Shown here: in pieces, positions 1 to 13,079 of the stretch
Numbering within the stretch: the first letter of the stretch is position 1
Layout: each line of letters starts with the position of its first letter
Assembly (NCBI GenBank): GCA_951394045.1
Contig: OX595990.1
Location: forward strand, 744,001-808,000
From: Nitzschia sp. DOCU1
Taxonomy: Eukaryota > Bacillariophyta > Bacillariophyceae > Bacillariales > Bacillariaceae
Direction: 5' to 3'
DNA: 64,000 bases
Program-made: the position numbers and the translations under genes
The notes under the pieces: model-generated
Told to the model about the DNA's origin: nothing
The model's database searches: none
Seen by the model: the letters and a program-made list of their open reading frames with translations, nothing else

Positions 1-2087
1 ATCAGCTTGAACATTACTGTGTCGCCCGATTTGATTAGTCGATTTTTCTTCGACCTACGAGTCTTTTCAATAACGATAGTGACATCTTGATCTTGAAGCA
101 CGGCAAAACCTCCCCCATTTGCGAGGAATGAACTCTTGCCACTATCGTCGTCTACACTGCCCAGCAATTCCCGGAGGCATACGCTGTCACCAGAACGCAT
201 GTAAATTCCTTCTCCCAACTCCGCAGCTGTTTCTGCATCGTCGTCGTCTTCGACCTCCTCAACATTTTCGTCGGCGGACCTTGACGCCAAAAGTTCTTGA
301 GCCGCGGGCTCGTTCCTAGCCTCGATAGGTAACTTTCTTTGGTCCTCTGAAGCAGTTCGCGATCGATGCAATTCCTGTTTCACCTTGCGCGCATTTTCCG
401 CCATCCACTTCATTGCAAACGGGCCCTTCCCAGCCTCTTCATCGTTACTCAATTCCAAATCGACAACATAAGTCAGGTCTTTCTGGTTATGCTTTTCGTT
501 GGCACGATTTTCATCGACCAAGTACATGGTCAAATGGAATGCCTGGGACCCAAGAACAGAGCTGAGCCCAAAGGGTCGAATCCCCGGGAGATTAATAACG
601 CGCCAGTCGATGAAATCGACGTACGCACTCCACAAGGCCATGGTGTATGTATCTTCAAGATTCCAAGCCACGGGTATACCCTTCTTTCGCCTTTTTATGG
701 ATTCAGGATCTTCCTCTATTGCCGTTCCAAGCTTGGGTGGAGTTTCGCCTGGTTTTGTCACTACGAGACGATCCAAACTTCCCTCAACGGTGAACGACAT
801 GTGCGGTTTTTCAAACTTTCCATCAGGCGTTCGCTCTTTCGACCCAGTGATAGAATAATGGAAGGTTGGATTAGTCGATTTCATGAAGGCCATGGCGGCA
901 CCGACGAAGGCTCGCTGAATCATTCCCATCTTGATGGGTTCTTCCAGTTCACAGGAAAAGTAGACGGCCTTGCCAACTGGAATTTTTTTCAGTTTGAGCT
1001 GGTATTGGAATTCGAAACGGCGCTGGCGTCCTCTCATGTAATCGGACCATTGTTTGTTGCAAGGCATACCCTTCTCGGCCTTAGGATCGTCCACGTCAGG
1101 AGTTCGGATAATGACTACCATGTCCATTTCGAACCATTCCGTCGAAAGATGAGTAGGTTCGGCCGTGTTGACATAAATTCTTTCCCCATTCGTCGCGTTG
1201 ATAATGTACAAACTTGACAATGCAGGATGCGAGAGAGGGACGTCGGGAGTTGTAGATGTCACTGATTCATCGACGCTTACAGAACGACCAATCTCTTCGG
1301 GATGTTCCAATGTTTCCGGTGGCAATTCTCGTTGAACGGAAACTAAAGGACTGTCCAACTTGGGTGCCGCAGGTAAATGGTCCATTGGTACTCTATCGAC
1401 GTCGCTCAAGACGAGCACCTGCTCTGCCCCTGCTTCGCTACCCCGTAGCCCTGGAATAAATTCCGCAAAGTTTCTCTGAATGAAGGCTAGACCGATAATG
1501 AGCACACATGTGGCCCAGGCAGTGAGGGCATACTCAGTCAATCTACCCACTGCTACTTCCCATTCCGGATGTTTGCAGCCAAGTATGTAGGCACCACATG
1601 CTAGAACCAAAGTACGTGTCAATTGCTCCATAGAGTGTACCGGCCAATCAGCGTCACGTCGACCTGTAGATGCTTCTAATAACGTCCTGGAGCCTCGCTG
1701 AATCACGCCGACTCGAGGGGACTGCCCACCTACAATTCCGCCGCTGGTACCTCCTGAATCTTCCACGTCCCCTGCCAGAGCCCCGTATCCGTTTGCCTCA
1801 TCCATGATGACCTCTTGCCCTTCATCGACAAGGTCGTCATCGTCCTCTAAAATTAACCCATCGCCGTTGCGGCTTCGCCCTCGCCTGCTTACTGCTCGGC
1901 CGACTGCACGTAGAGGCTTTCTCACCGCACTGGATACCACCTTTCTAGAAGCACCCAGAACGGATGCTTTTCGAGGCTGCTTACCCACTGGAGAGATCGG
2001 GGAGTTCATTGTAATATAATAGTTCTCGTGCCCCGGACCAATTGGTAAATGAATCGGTCCCCCCTTGTCCGAGTATTTTGCGTCTTC
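1..2087 (-). CDS. DUF1769-like membrane protein, C-terminal end beyond window
   Basis: An open frame of more than 690 codons runs leftwards and is still open at base 1, so the C-terminus is missing. The first Met in this frame is at 2009. The frame stays open upstream, and a CTGAC branch-like motif followed by AG (intron about 2088-2149) suggests the start lies in an upstream exon. Seen in order: a Lys/Arg-rich N-terminal stretch, an acidic patch, two hydrophobic segments, then a globular domain with the order typical of DUF1769 (a short basic-aromatic strand, a Pro-rich GETPP motif, an aromatic S-x-Y-x-DF-x-x-W segment and LPG). The tail is acidic. Function is unknown for the family; a membrane role is inferred from the hydrophobic segments. 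The family call rests on motif order by eye. Confidence 0.6.
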
Positions 2088-2149
2088 CTTAAGATCTGGG
2101 ATCGTCAGGGGCAGTAAAGGTGTGGTTTCGTGATGGTTTGCAAATTTAC

Positions 2150-2335
2150 TAACACCACGGGAATTGCTGAAACGCCGTAATACGTTGGTCCGACGGTGGC
2201 GCGAATCTGGCATGTGAAGTCCAGTCGGCCGAAAGTAGTGCTGAAGGAATTGTCGCCCTCCTCGTCAACGCACAAAGTGACACCCAACAACCACGGACCT
2301 TCAGTGGTATGTTCTTTCACCACAACCAATAACAA
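2150..2335 (-). CDS. Probable upstream exon of the DUF1769-like gene
   Basis: This frame encodes a beta-strand-rich, well-behaved sequence (short pieces: GPWLLGVTLCVDEEG, FTCQIRATVG, YYGVSAIPVVL) ending at a GTAAAT donor at 2149. Removing 2088-2149 joins it in phase to the downstream frame. Its own upstream boundary is unresolved. Another exon-like stretch follows an ACAG acceptor near 2411. No ATG is present, so this is at best an internal exon. Confidence 0.35.
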
Positions 2336-2431
2336 GCCACGCTAACCTTAGAGATCCCACACAGTAACCCCGACGAAGATAGGTTGCTCCAGGAGATCCA
2401 GTTGGTGATTGTCCTGTAAAATAACTATTGA

Positions 2432-3089
2432 TCTATGGTAGGCCGACCACAAGGGGGGGGGGAGGGGGGCATTTCACTACCTCATCGATTGAAACGCAGA
2501 AACGAGAGGGGGGTCATGGCCGAGATGATGACGCGGTGTCCAGCGAGAGCTACGGTAGTTCCACGGAGTTTTATTTTCGACGTACAGCTCCATTTTTTTC
2601 GTTGTTTTGAATATCAACGGGCGAAAGCGCGCGAGCATCCGTTGATAGGCCCCCTTTTCCGCATCATTTATAACCCCTATCCCTTTTGATACCTACGGGG
2701 CATGCAGTGGTACATAGATATCCGTGGTCAATTCCGCAGGAGAGGGAGGGAGAGTTTGAAATCTCAGTGGTGACGCACTGCGACATCGCCAGCCCACATT
2801 TTCGTGTCCTCACTATAAGTATTTCAAAATTTATCCTATATTGGTGAATGAATATAATTGTTTAACCGTGCGTTAGCTTTTGCCCGCGGCGGCACATCGA
2901 AACAAGGGCCACAAAATCGCGAGGCCAACCATTCCAGTCGCAACACCCTCTACCGGTACTATCGATAGCGAAGATTCTTTTTCGCATCTCTCTCTCTCTG
3001 TGAATCATCAAGGTACTGCGTATCAAACAACGCCATAGATCGTTGACGGCTAACAGGTCTTTGAAAGATCTGCCTCTCTAGTAGTCGCG
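2432..3089. other. Intergenic, upstream of the anoctamin gene
   Basis: No supported gene. It contains a G-rich run near 2452-2468 and a CT-repeat (CTCTCTCTCTCTG) at about 2988-3001, close to the start of the next gene and possibly part of its promoter or 5' UTR. Confidence 0.5.
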
Positions 3090-6000
3090 ATGATGGGCGA
3101 AATTCCGGATCGTCCAACGATCCAGCTGGAAGACAACATCATTGAAGAAGTTGACTTTTTGACAGACTACGACGAAAATTCATCATCCAATCGTAACACT
3201 GATGAAGAAGAAAGCGATTGGGATGCTAGTACTCTGTCAATCGTAGCTTATACTCCCCAGCGTGCAGAAGTTTCCTCCGATCAGGTATATCCTGGTTTTT
3301 CTCCCATGCGTCCGGTGCTTAACGAACGACCTCGGGGAAATACCACTGCAGATTTCTTGGCGTCTCTAAAATCGCCTCCAGAGGCAAAGCCCCGCCGACC
3401 GAAGTTTGAATCGTACGGTGTGGACAATCGCACGCGTACTCCACACTTTCCTGCCTCTCAACCGATGAATATTGATGACTTTATTTTTAACAATGGTGAC
3501 GACGACGACGAAGAGTCAGTGGAAAGCGAGAATCGCGCCGCTGGTTTGAGTTATGGGGCTTCCAAGTACCTGGATACAAGGCCTTCCCTTTCGACATTGC
3601 AGCGTCCGTCGAGAATGGCGTTAGAATCGCCAGCCAATCGGAGTGTAGCCTCGATGCATAGTGCGTCAAGTATGAACTCGAGACGCTACTCGATGATGTC
3701 GCACCGATCGTCTACTAGTATGAGTTTGCTGTTTGGAGAAGTCATCAATTTGGAGGATCAAAGCCGCTTTACCATAGACTCACAAGGGGCAAAATCGCCG
3801 TTGCCTCCGGATATGGAGTCGGTGGACTTGGAGGCCGGCCTAGAAGGATTGGAGATTGGCGGAGGGAGTCGAACTGTCCGTGGCCACAGAGGAATCTTGA
3901 GCAAAGCTGCAGCCCTCCGTCCAAAGATTTCTCTGGGACTTCCTCCCGAGACGCTATCCAAAGGTGTTAAGCAAGTCAAGTTGCTTGGACATACAGCTAC
4001 CCTGGGAATCAAGACGGTGGCCAACAAAACTTTCCATGCAACGCAGAAAGTCATTCATAGCTATCGTCCTCCTCTTTCACCGCATGCTAGAGCGCTGGAG
4101 GACTTGGAGTACCTGCAGCAAACTCATAAGCAAAAGGTTGGACACTTGACAGAGTCGGGCATGGAAGATCACTACGATTTTGTACTCTTGCTTAAGCCGC
4201 AAGAAGTCTATCGATTCTGGGCCGACATTCTTGACTTCCGGGTAGAGCACCTTGGTGACGAATTCACTGCAGCTATGATGCAGCCAATTGTGGAGACGGC
4301 ATCTACCAACTCAACACGTTCGTCAAGGGAGTCCGACGATGATACGGCGGAAGAGTTTGAACCTCTTCGGTCTAGCATTTACGCGACTCCTCTCACAGGT
4401 ACAGGTATGCGCAGACGCGCTCGGACACCGGCTACGGAAGACAAAGCTCCGAAAAGCCCCCAGTCTGCACCTCGGGCTCGTTCCTATTCGCAACCTTCTG
4501 TTACGAATTCTCTCTTCTCGCCGACCACCCAAAACCAATCGTTTGCATCGAGCAAACGCATGAAACAAAGAATGAGCATGTTTGAAAAGGCGGTCGGTGT
4601 TCCCTCCAGCCCCATTTCTGGAGCTATTGACGAGTCCTTTGCGGGATCAGAAACCCCCGTACATGAACCTCGATCGGCTGTGCGTCGACGCTGGGGGAAT
4701 CGTACTATGAGTGTTCAGGGCTCGTCCATCGCCAATATCCTTTCCCCGCCTGTCCGTTCGTTGACTCGTGGCGCTACCTCCATCCGAAAAGTCCGTGTCA
4801 ATCGAGTGCCCTCGGGAAAGCAGTCAGCCGAGGAACAAGAAAACCAGGACTCTGAAAATGTCAACCCCAATCGCGTCAAAACGGCGGAGGACTTTCCCAA
4901 CCCAATTATTCCTCGAGGCATTGCAGCTCGAACCAATGGTATGCTTCCCTTTCTGTCGGCGCTCAAGCGTGGTATCGTTGTGCGACGCCATCGTGCCAAC
5001 AAGGAGGCTGTTTACTGCAAGATTTTTTCCAATAATGGTGGTGACACTATTCAATATCAACTAGTTGATACCGAGGAAGCCATGGTAGCATTCAAGGAAC
5101 AACGCGTTCGTCACAATCGCCACTTGACGTACGGCTCCTCTGTGGGATCTGTGCGTGCTCTGTCTCAAGATTGGGCTTGCATGGACGGGCCCGAAGAGGG
5201 CAGTCTTATCCACAAGTTCAACATGCCTGATCATGTGGCTGCGCATCGATACCGAGAAAGGCTATTCAAGGAACATGGATTGAAAAAGCATCTCGCGGAT
5301 CTTGCCACTAAAGCTGCCAATAGCGGAATCATTCGTGCCGCAGACTTAATGGCAGTGCACCCCGCCTCACATCCTGATCCGCGTCACCCCGGAGTACGAC
5401 GAGGGGACCTGGGCACAGCCTCACTGCGCAAGTCCAAGTCCGAGTGGTACACACCGCATACATTTTCCATCGTGGTCAACGCTGGCCAGCGTTTCGCCAA
5501 GAACAACCCAAACTCCAAATCAAAGAAGGTCGACCCGAACGATAACAAATGGTACAGCGGTGAGGGCAACGAACTTCAATTCAAGACGTTGGACTTTGAA
5601 ACTGCTTCAGAGGGTGAATATTGGTTAATCTTCCGAGGTTTCTTGTTGTTACAACGAGACGTGGTTGTCGGTCGATTTGCTGCCGAGCGCCGTGCTGGCA
5701 TTGGTGGAGGAAATCGAAACAATAGGAATGCGGATGGAAACGATGATGGTAGCGACGATGAGTTTGAAAACCTTCTGCACCGAGATGAGTTCCTGGAGCC
5801 GGTCACTGTAGGAGCGCTAGAGAGAGCCATCGTCAACCTTCGCAAGTTGGACAACACGTACATGGAAGGTGCCGTAGCCCCGGGTGCCGTTCCTCCACCA
5901 TCCGATTACTTTTTGGGTTTTAAATCGCCTGGCACACAAATTTGGAGTCGGCTGCGGTTGGCCGGTTTGGAAACAACGCGCGTCTATGCTGTTGACACAC

Positions 6001-8340
6001 GTCGGGTGATGATAAAGATTCGTTGTCCCGAGGATCGTCTGACCGACGTTGCAGAGGTGCTCCGCGTTAAAATGAAAACACTGGATGGTGAGTGATCCGA
6101 TCTGCAAGGCATTTCCTAGACTCATGTACAAAGTGCTCAGGTCGTTTTCTTGCCATCTATTTGCAGGTACATTTGCTGCTTTTCGGGAGGATACTGCTGA
6201 TCATTTCCGACAGTTGAATGACCCGCATGATGTTCCTGCAATCTATCAGGGGCGAATGGCATCCTTGCTTCGTTCGAAAGATCGCCAAAATATCATTGAC
6301 TTTATCATCGGTTCACGCATCCGAGACTCGGGGGCGGAGCTTGGCCCTACTACGGACGTTGGCAAAATGGTTCAAGCGCGAATCCCGCTGCATATGCACG
6401 ACAAATTGGAGAGCCTCTTTCGGCCATGGGTGTACTATTGGAAAGCCGAGCATTGGACTGGTAGGCAAAATGCATCGGAGAAAAACATAGTGAAGAATTC
6501 CACTTTCGATGAAGAGTGCGGAGACGAACCGGATCAAGATCCCAAACAGAAAGCACCTGACGGTGACATCCCGGGTTTCTTTACTCGATTTTTTGTTGGA
6601 GCCTTTCATCAACCGCTTGATGCTATTGAAGAGTACTTTGGCGAGCAAGTCACTTTCTACTTTGCTTGGCTGCAGCACTGCGCTCGTCACCTTCTTGTCT
6701 TGACTGTCATTGGATTAGTTGTGACTTTCTGTCAGCTGACCAGGGACGATTTCGATCACCCCATTCGCCCGTACTTCTCATTGGTCGTTATGATTTGGAC
6801 GTTCATGGTCCTCTTGAACTGGAGAAAGCGATCTAATTTGCTCGCCTACACATGGGGCAGTATGGACTACAAGGATAAGGAAACCCCTCGACCCGAGTTT
6901 CATGGTGAATACGTCGTCGATGAGATTACTCAAGAGTGGATTGTAAAATATCCTCATTGGAAGCGATGGCTGAAGTACTTCATCAGCGTCCCTATTACAT
7001 TCTTTTTCACTGGGCTGGTGATGCTTTTGATTTTGGCTGTCCACGCCAATCGAGACATCCAAATGGCCAACTACGTTCAGAACAGGGCCGATCCTAATGC
7101 GGAATCGTTGCGTCTTGAGCTCTCTCTGTCAAATATCGGCAAAAGGGCGCAGGTAGTTGAGATGCATCTGTCGCGCGATTTGCTCTGTGACCCGACGTTC
7201 TGGGTTGTAACGGGTGCTTTGCCTGCATTTTTGGGCCTTTGCATCCCTATCATGAACTTCATCCTGATGAAAATATCGGTGATGCTAAATAACTTTGAAA
7301 ACTATCGAACAGAGTCAGAGTATCGAACTCACCTGATCATCAAGGTGTTCAGTTTCCGATTCGTGAGTCAGTTTGGGACGCTCTATTACTACGCTGTCAT
7401 GTCCATGGGCGACGAGCAATCTATTGAAAATGGAATGATCCGGATGGGCACCAGTGTCATGATTTACACCACGGTTGCCCACTGGTGGACAATCTTCCTG
7501 CAAGTCTATTTCTTCATGCTCATCCGGAATATCCGGAGGTACTTATATCGCACTAAGCTTCATCGTGAACTGAAGAAAGTGGAAATGGAGGAAGAATCGA
7601 TCGCGGCTGATCTCTCGGACGCTGAAGCTCGCCAAATCCGTGTTCTCAACAAGCGTATGCTTCTCGACCAGGCACAAGATGACGTTTGGTTCGAGTTGAT
7701 GAACCCTCCACACGACAGCTTTCCAGAATACATCACAGCTGTGGTTCAATTCTCCTTTGTTGCCTGTTTCAGTGTCGTCCTACCCGTCACGCCTTTATTC
7801 TGCCTTTTCAACTACCTTCTCAGTATGCGCTACGACGCCTACAAGCTTTGCCGCGGGCGCCGCCGTCCACTTGCTAAGAAAACCGGGGGCATTGGCGTCT
7901 GGGAACACTTGCTGCATATCGTTGCAGTGATCGCCGTCCTTACGAACTGTTGGCTTGTTGCGTTCACGACATCCCGTTTTGCGTGGATTGCAGAGGAAAT
8001 TGGACAGCTCGGGCTTTTCGCAATTGTTGTGGCGTTGGAGCACATCATGCTGCTGATCAAATATGTGATGCAAACAACAATGTCGCCATTCCCCAAGATT
8101 GTCCGCGACGAGCTGAAACGTGAACAGCACATGCTCGACAAAGAGCGCTACAGTACGATGCGTACCAAGGATCTTGACAGACGCGGAAAGACCGACAAAC
8201 GCTCCAAGCGTCCAGCCATGAACACCCTTTTCGGTGATGACCAATCGGTTGCTGGTCATTCCACTCAACTGAAGTCTCCGGCCACGAACGGACTCGACAC
8301 CACTGAATCGTTTGAAAGCACGGGCACTCTAAACGCGTAA
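3090..8340 (+). CDS. TMEM16/anoctamin-family membrane protein
   Basis: Two exons (3090-6087 and 6167-8340) joined across a 79-bp GTGAGT...CAG intron that restores an L-D-G-T-F reading; 1723 aa. The family comprises calcium-gated chloride channels and lipid scramblases. The first ~900 residues are long, acidic and Ser-rich. Around residues 610-860 there are two pieces resembling a split PH domain (basic VVRRHR start; later W-L-I-F-R-G-F helix). Residues ~930-1010 match the anoctamin dimerisation region, and the rest is the multi-pass channel, including the typical RPRPEF-like turn (PRPEFHGE) and a TM7-TM8 block with PEY, QF and a final MRYDAYK. The C-terminal tail is basic. Several canonical calcium-ligand positions look substituted (see findings). 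ATG ATG at 3090 is the first start. Family is confident; activity is not known. Confidence 0.9.
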
Positions 8341-8440
8341 GAAATATGGACTTGATTCCAATAGCAATGATCATTATGAAAAATTACAGCTAGAAGTACC
8401 GGTTATGTTTGCAGTTTGACTGTAGCTGCGCAAAAGGACG

Positions 8441-10509
8441 CTAGAACAAGCCAATCACGTCACCCGTTTCAACGTCGATGTCGACATCATAGAAGCCTGG
8501 TCTCGTAGGCAAACCAGGAATAGTCATAATGTCGCCACAAATTGGGTAGAGAAAGCCAGCTCCAGCGCAACTTCGAATTTCACGTACCGTGATGCGGAAT
8601 CCTGTCGGTACTCCCTTGGCGCTAGGGTCACAACTGAAAGAGTACTGCGTTTTTGCAATGCATATAGGCAAGCCGCCAAATCCCGACTTTTCGTATTGTT
8701 CAATTTGCTTGTTAGCTAGATCCGTGAAGTCGACTCCATCCGCACCATAGATTTCTTTGCTAATTGCCTCGACCTTCTCCTTGATGGACAGATCCAAGTC
8801 GTAGAGGAACTTGAACGACTTGCCGTCGTTTGCTTCGCTCGCCTTGACGACGGCACGCGCCAAATCCGCCGCTCCTGCACCACCTTCCGCCCAGTGATTG
8901 GCCAAAACAGCATCGTAGGCCCCAGCCTCCAAAGCAGCCACCTTGACTGCTTCAATTTCGGCGGGAGTGTCAGTCTTGAATTTGTTGACCCCAACGACAA
9001 CATTGACACCAAACTTTTTGGCATTTGCAATGTGCTTTTGAAGGTTGGCACATCCCTTCTTCACGAGCTCTACATTTTCTTCCTTGTATTCCTTTTGTAG
9101 TGGCTTTCCGGCCGTCACGGGAGGGCCACCCCCGTGCATCTTGAGAGCCCGCACCGTCGCAACAATCACGGCCACCTTGGGTTTAAGACCACTGTACCGA
9201 CATTTAATATTGAAAAACTTTTCCATTCCAATATCAGCACCAAAACCCGCTTCGGTGACACAGAAGCCATCGGCTCCAACCAATTTTAACGCAACTTCAT
9301 CAGCCACCACGGATGAATTTCCTGTTGCAATATTGGCAAACGGTCCAGCATGGACCAATACGGGCGTTCGTTCCACCGTTTGCATAAGAGTCGGCATGAT
9401 GGCATCCTTCATGAGCACCGTCAATGCTCCACCACATCCCAAATCATCAGCAGTGATGGGAACGCCCTTTCTGGAATATCCCACCACCATAGCTCCCAGC
9501 TTGTTTCTCAAATCAGCCAAATCCTTGGCCAATGCCAATACTGCCATGACTTCCGAAGCCACTGTAATATCGAAGCCAGTCTCTCGATCATGCTGCACAC
9601 GTTCACCATCCATGGTTTTAACCTTTTCATTTGGTCCCTGTCCAACTGTGACGTTTCGTAAATGCCGATCACATGTATCCAATACTCGTTGCCAAGTTAT
9701 ACTGTTAGGGTCCAAGTCCAATCTAGCAAAGGCTGACTGTTCTTCTTCTGTCAATTCCAAAGGTTGCTTGGTGTCATCGATGCCCAATTTGCGAAGACGA
9801 CGTTTCATCACAGCCGAAAACGGTTTGCCTTCGGGACACAAGCGCTTGAACAGTGCCGCATCGCTTTGCGAGGCTTCGTGAAACATTCGCGTTTCAATGG
9901 CAGCCGCCAACAAATTGTCTGGTCGAGTGGTGTTGGGCACAATCAGAAGGCGATATTTGTGAGATCCATACAGACGACTCGTGTAGTATTCAACCCAAAC
10001 AACAACAAACCCAGATAGTACTACTTACTGGCCGCAGTGACGGCATGAATATCACCCGTCAAGTGTAGATTGAATTCTTCCATGGGCACAACTTGAGCAT
10101 ATCCACCGCCGGCAGCCCCACCTTTAATTCCAAAAGTCGGTCCTTGAGACGGCTGACGAATGCAAGCAATAGTCTTTTTGCCCAGGATAGCTCCCAGTGC
10201 CTGTGCTAGTCCAATCGTCGTAGTAGATTTGCCTTCTCCCAACGGGGTAGGGTTAATTCCAGTCACAACGACATAATTTCCGTCGGGTTGATCGGCTCGT
10301 CGATCGCGAGCCGTCAAGGCGATTTTAGCCTTGGCAATACCCCACGGAATAACTTCATCATCCGCCAATCCAACTTGCTTGGCAACATCCTGGATCGGCA
10401 AAAGTCCAATTTCCTTGACAATCTGCTGGGAAACTTCAATGTCGCTGGGGACGGGATCTTTGGGCACTAGTTTGGGATATCCCAGGGCATTCAGTCCTTC
10501 TTCCGGCAT
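8441..10509 (-). CDS. Formate-tetrahydrofolate ligase
   Basis: Two exons (10509-10029, 9918-8441) around a 110-bp GTAAGT...CAG intron; the junction codes A-A-N-N-L-L, as in the family. 652 aa, close to plant monofunctional enzymes. It joins formate to tetrahydrofolate with ATP to give 10-formyl-THF, feeding one-carbon metabolism. Visible motifs: the ATP loop [10 protein letters not shown] (residues ~75), [14 protein letters not shown] downstream of it, the GDIHAVTAA core, and the usual C-terminus ending in TGDVIGLF. The Met at 10509 fits homologues best. The frame stays open further upstream with ATGs at 10740 and 10734, which would add about 77 Ser/Arg-rich residues, so an organelle-targeted longer form cannot be excluded. 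It is transcribed divergently from the PLD-like gene to its right. Confidence 0.93.
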
Positions 10510-10701
10510 GTTGCAAGAAGGCAAACAGATGACTTTTGGAAATACAGGGTAAAATCTCAGAAACAAAGAGCTGCTGGTATGAGATTGACAACAACAGAAA
10601 CAAATCTGACGACCAGAGAAATGACGTGATAGCAATGACGACGGACCGAAGCAAGTGTGCGGCCAAGCCCGCCAACAAAAAGATTCTTCTTGTCTTTTGG
10701 A

Positions 10702-10748
10702 GGCGGGTTTCTTGTGTGCGTGTGCATACGTCATCACCATCTGGCGGG
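10702..10748 (-). promoter_or_regulatory. 47-bp block conserved in both PLD-like promoters (copy 1)
   Basis: Read on the minus strand, this block begins CCCGCCAG, contains GATGACGT, and ends GAAACCCGCC. The same arrangement, also 47 bp, occurs at 21686-21732 upstream of the inverted paralogue, at about the same distance (~300 bp) from the start codon and in the same relative orientation. The central TGACGT is a CRE/bZIP-type core. It lies in the divergent spacer 10510-11045 shared with formate-THF ligase. Regulatory function is inferred from conservation. Confidence 0.5.
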
Positions 10749-11045
10749 AAAATGAGAAAAATCGCACGCGCCGGCCGATTCATTCCGTTGCGCACGCCGG
10801 CCCCCGAAGAACTCGCCCAAGCATGACTCAGACCTCGAATGCACGCAACCATGCAGTCTCCACTCGAGAGAAAAAATTCTGGAGGGAAAAACAATTCTGA
10901 AGACGAAAATGGCAAGATTCGTTACAGGTGCGCCATAGTTCTCAAGCATTCTTGTTGCATTCAACGCCTTTGTAGACAAACACCCCATATAATTGAAAAC
11001 TACTCCTTACAAAGCAGCCTCTGTATTACCACATCAACATCAACA

Positions 11046-12901
11046 ATGCCTCTGTTCAAGCGCCTGTTTAAACGTAACGACGACGACGATGAATCTTCTG
11101 GTGATGAAATCGAAGATAAGAGTGCGGACGACTTGTCGTACGTTGGAACCGCGGCCTACGATGTCCTTCGAAAGCACCACAATCATCACCACAAGGAACT
11201 GTGGAATGTGACCAAAGGGAAAGTTGTCGGCAAACTTCATCACACACCAAGCGACGCGTTTACTCGAACTGAATCTTCCGATCCTCCCGATGGTCATGAT
11301 GCCTGGTTTCCCAAGAAGATCGGACAAATTCTAGCTCGTACAGAAACTTGGTGCGATGTCATGAGTTTGGCCCCACCTGATGGTGCCTTTTTGGAAGCGT
11401 TCAAAAAGGCACTGGCAGAAATCTGTGCTCGTCCTCAGGGATTCGGTGGTCGCATTGTCATTCGAATGATGTTTGGCAACGTGGTCGGCTTACCCGTCAA
11501 TTGTAACTCTCTTATCAGACAACTTACAAAAGACTTGCCCCCTGATGCCCCCTCCAAGATCAAGCTATGGGTGGGCTCTTGGCGGAAGGGTGTGTCGTGG
11601 AATCACGCCAAGATCATTGCAGTCGACGGCAAGCACTTGTGGACGGGTGGTCACAATTTCTGGGATAAGCACTACTTGCGTGATTCCCCAGTCAACGATT
11701 TGAGTTTGGAAATGGAAGGCGGACCTGCCAAGGATGCCCATCGTTATGCCAATGCACAGTGGGGCTATATTGTGAAGAAGCAAAGTACCGCTTGGGGTCG
11801 CTTTGTCGACAAACGTATTCCCGATGCTTTGGATGTTCCTCGCAGGGCCCGTGTCACTGTCAGTGAGTTCCCCGAAACCAATGCGGCCGAGTTTCCTCCA
11901 TACTGGAGGGAACAAAAGAAAGTGATGGGGCGCAGGCCTTTGGAACTGGATCCCGACTTCGTTCCTGTTATTACTATGGGACGGTATGGTGTCATTTTGA
12001 AAAAGTCGCGACCCAGTGACGACGCATTTGTGGCCATGCTTGATTCGGCGCAGCACGTTATTCGAATGGCGATTCAGGACTTAGGACCAGTGTGTTTGCC
12101 CGGCACCAAGTTGACACTGCCCGGATGTATTTGGCCCTACGACTATTTGAATGCTTTGGCAAGAGTTATCTGGACACGAGGTGTGGATGTCGAAATTGTT
12201 CTGTCCAATCCCAATAGCATCCCTGGAAACTGCAGTCCTACAGAAGCCAACTATGGAAATGGTTGGAGCTGTGTGGATGTTGCTGCCGAAATAATTAAGT
12301 GCATTCAAAAGCAATTCCCTGACGCTCATCACGGAGATTTGCGCCAAAAGGTCCAAAACAACTTGCGTATTTGCTTCCTCAAGTCTCCCCGAGGAGGATA
12401 CGCATACAAGAGTGGTGCAACCCTCGGATTGCATGGTAAGTTGCAGTATTTGTGAGCGATTGTACAAGTTGGAATCGCCAACCTGACAACTAACCCCAAC
12501 TGATTTTCAACCCTGCAGCCAAACATTTCATCATTGACGACATTTGCTGCTATATTGGGTCACAAAACGTCTACATTTGCGACTTGGCCGAATGGGGGGT
12601 TGTAATTGATAGTGAAGAAAAGGTCAAGGACATTAAAAGTCAGTATTGGGATCCTATGTGGCAAGTTTCTTACACCATTGACGATTGCGAGGTTGACAAG
12701 GTCATGGACGGTCTGTCGATCGATCGTTCCGCGCCGAGCAAGATGCAAATGACCAAGATTCAACTACAACAAGCCAAAGAGCGTATGCGAGCGACCCAGA
12801 ATGTTCCGGCCGAATCCGACTTCTATCCTAGTACCAACAAGGGAGATGATGACCACCTGAATGATAGCGACGAAGCAAAGGCTAGCGAGGGCGAAGACTA
12901 G
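11046..12901 (+). CDS. Phospholipase D-like protein, copy 1 (both HKD motifs intact)
   Basis: Two exons (11046-12435, 12519-12901) around an 83-bp GTAAGT...CAG intron; 590 aa. The PLD superfamily hydrolyses or exchanges phosphodiester bonds using two HxKxxxxD motifs. Motif 1 reads HAKIIAVD (near residue 185) followed by the usual GGHN. Motif 2 reads HAKHFIID, with the intron splitting the codon after its His, followed by IGSQN. The N-terminus is acidic and His-rich, and the C-terminus is charged. No signal peptide or transmembrane segment is visible, so a cytosolic enzyme is likely; the substrate is unknown. The ATG at 11046 is chosen because the paralogue at 19553-21417 is conserved from exactly this Met. 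Confidence 0.85.
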
Positions 12902-13079
12902 TTAACGAGGGACTCGGTCATACCATGTAACAATGCGTGTTTTCAGATGTCAATTCAGTCATAGGGATGGTGTTATTTACAAGCTAGTGTACAGTAGTTG
13001 TGCAGGCAATACGGTTATTGCTGTCGTCGACGGCCAGGCAAAATTGCATTGGTATCTGTTCTCAGGCTAATCGACGGCA

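Noticed and set aside
366..1217. Plus-strand 283-codon frame
   Set aside because: Opposite the DUF1769-like frame, which has a coherent domain structure; the plus frame has no domain.
9045..9881. Long plus-strand frame opposite formate-THF ligase
   Set aside because: Lies antisense to a well-supported enzyme; composition reflects the opposite strand.
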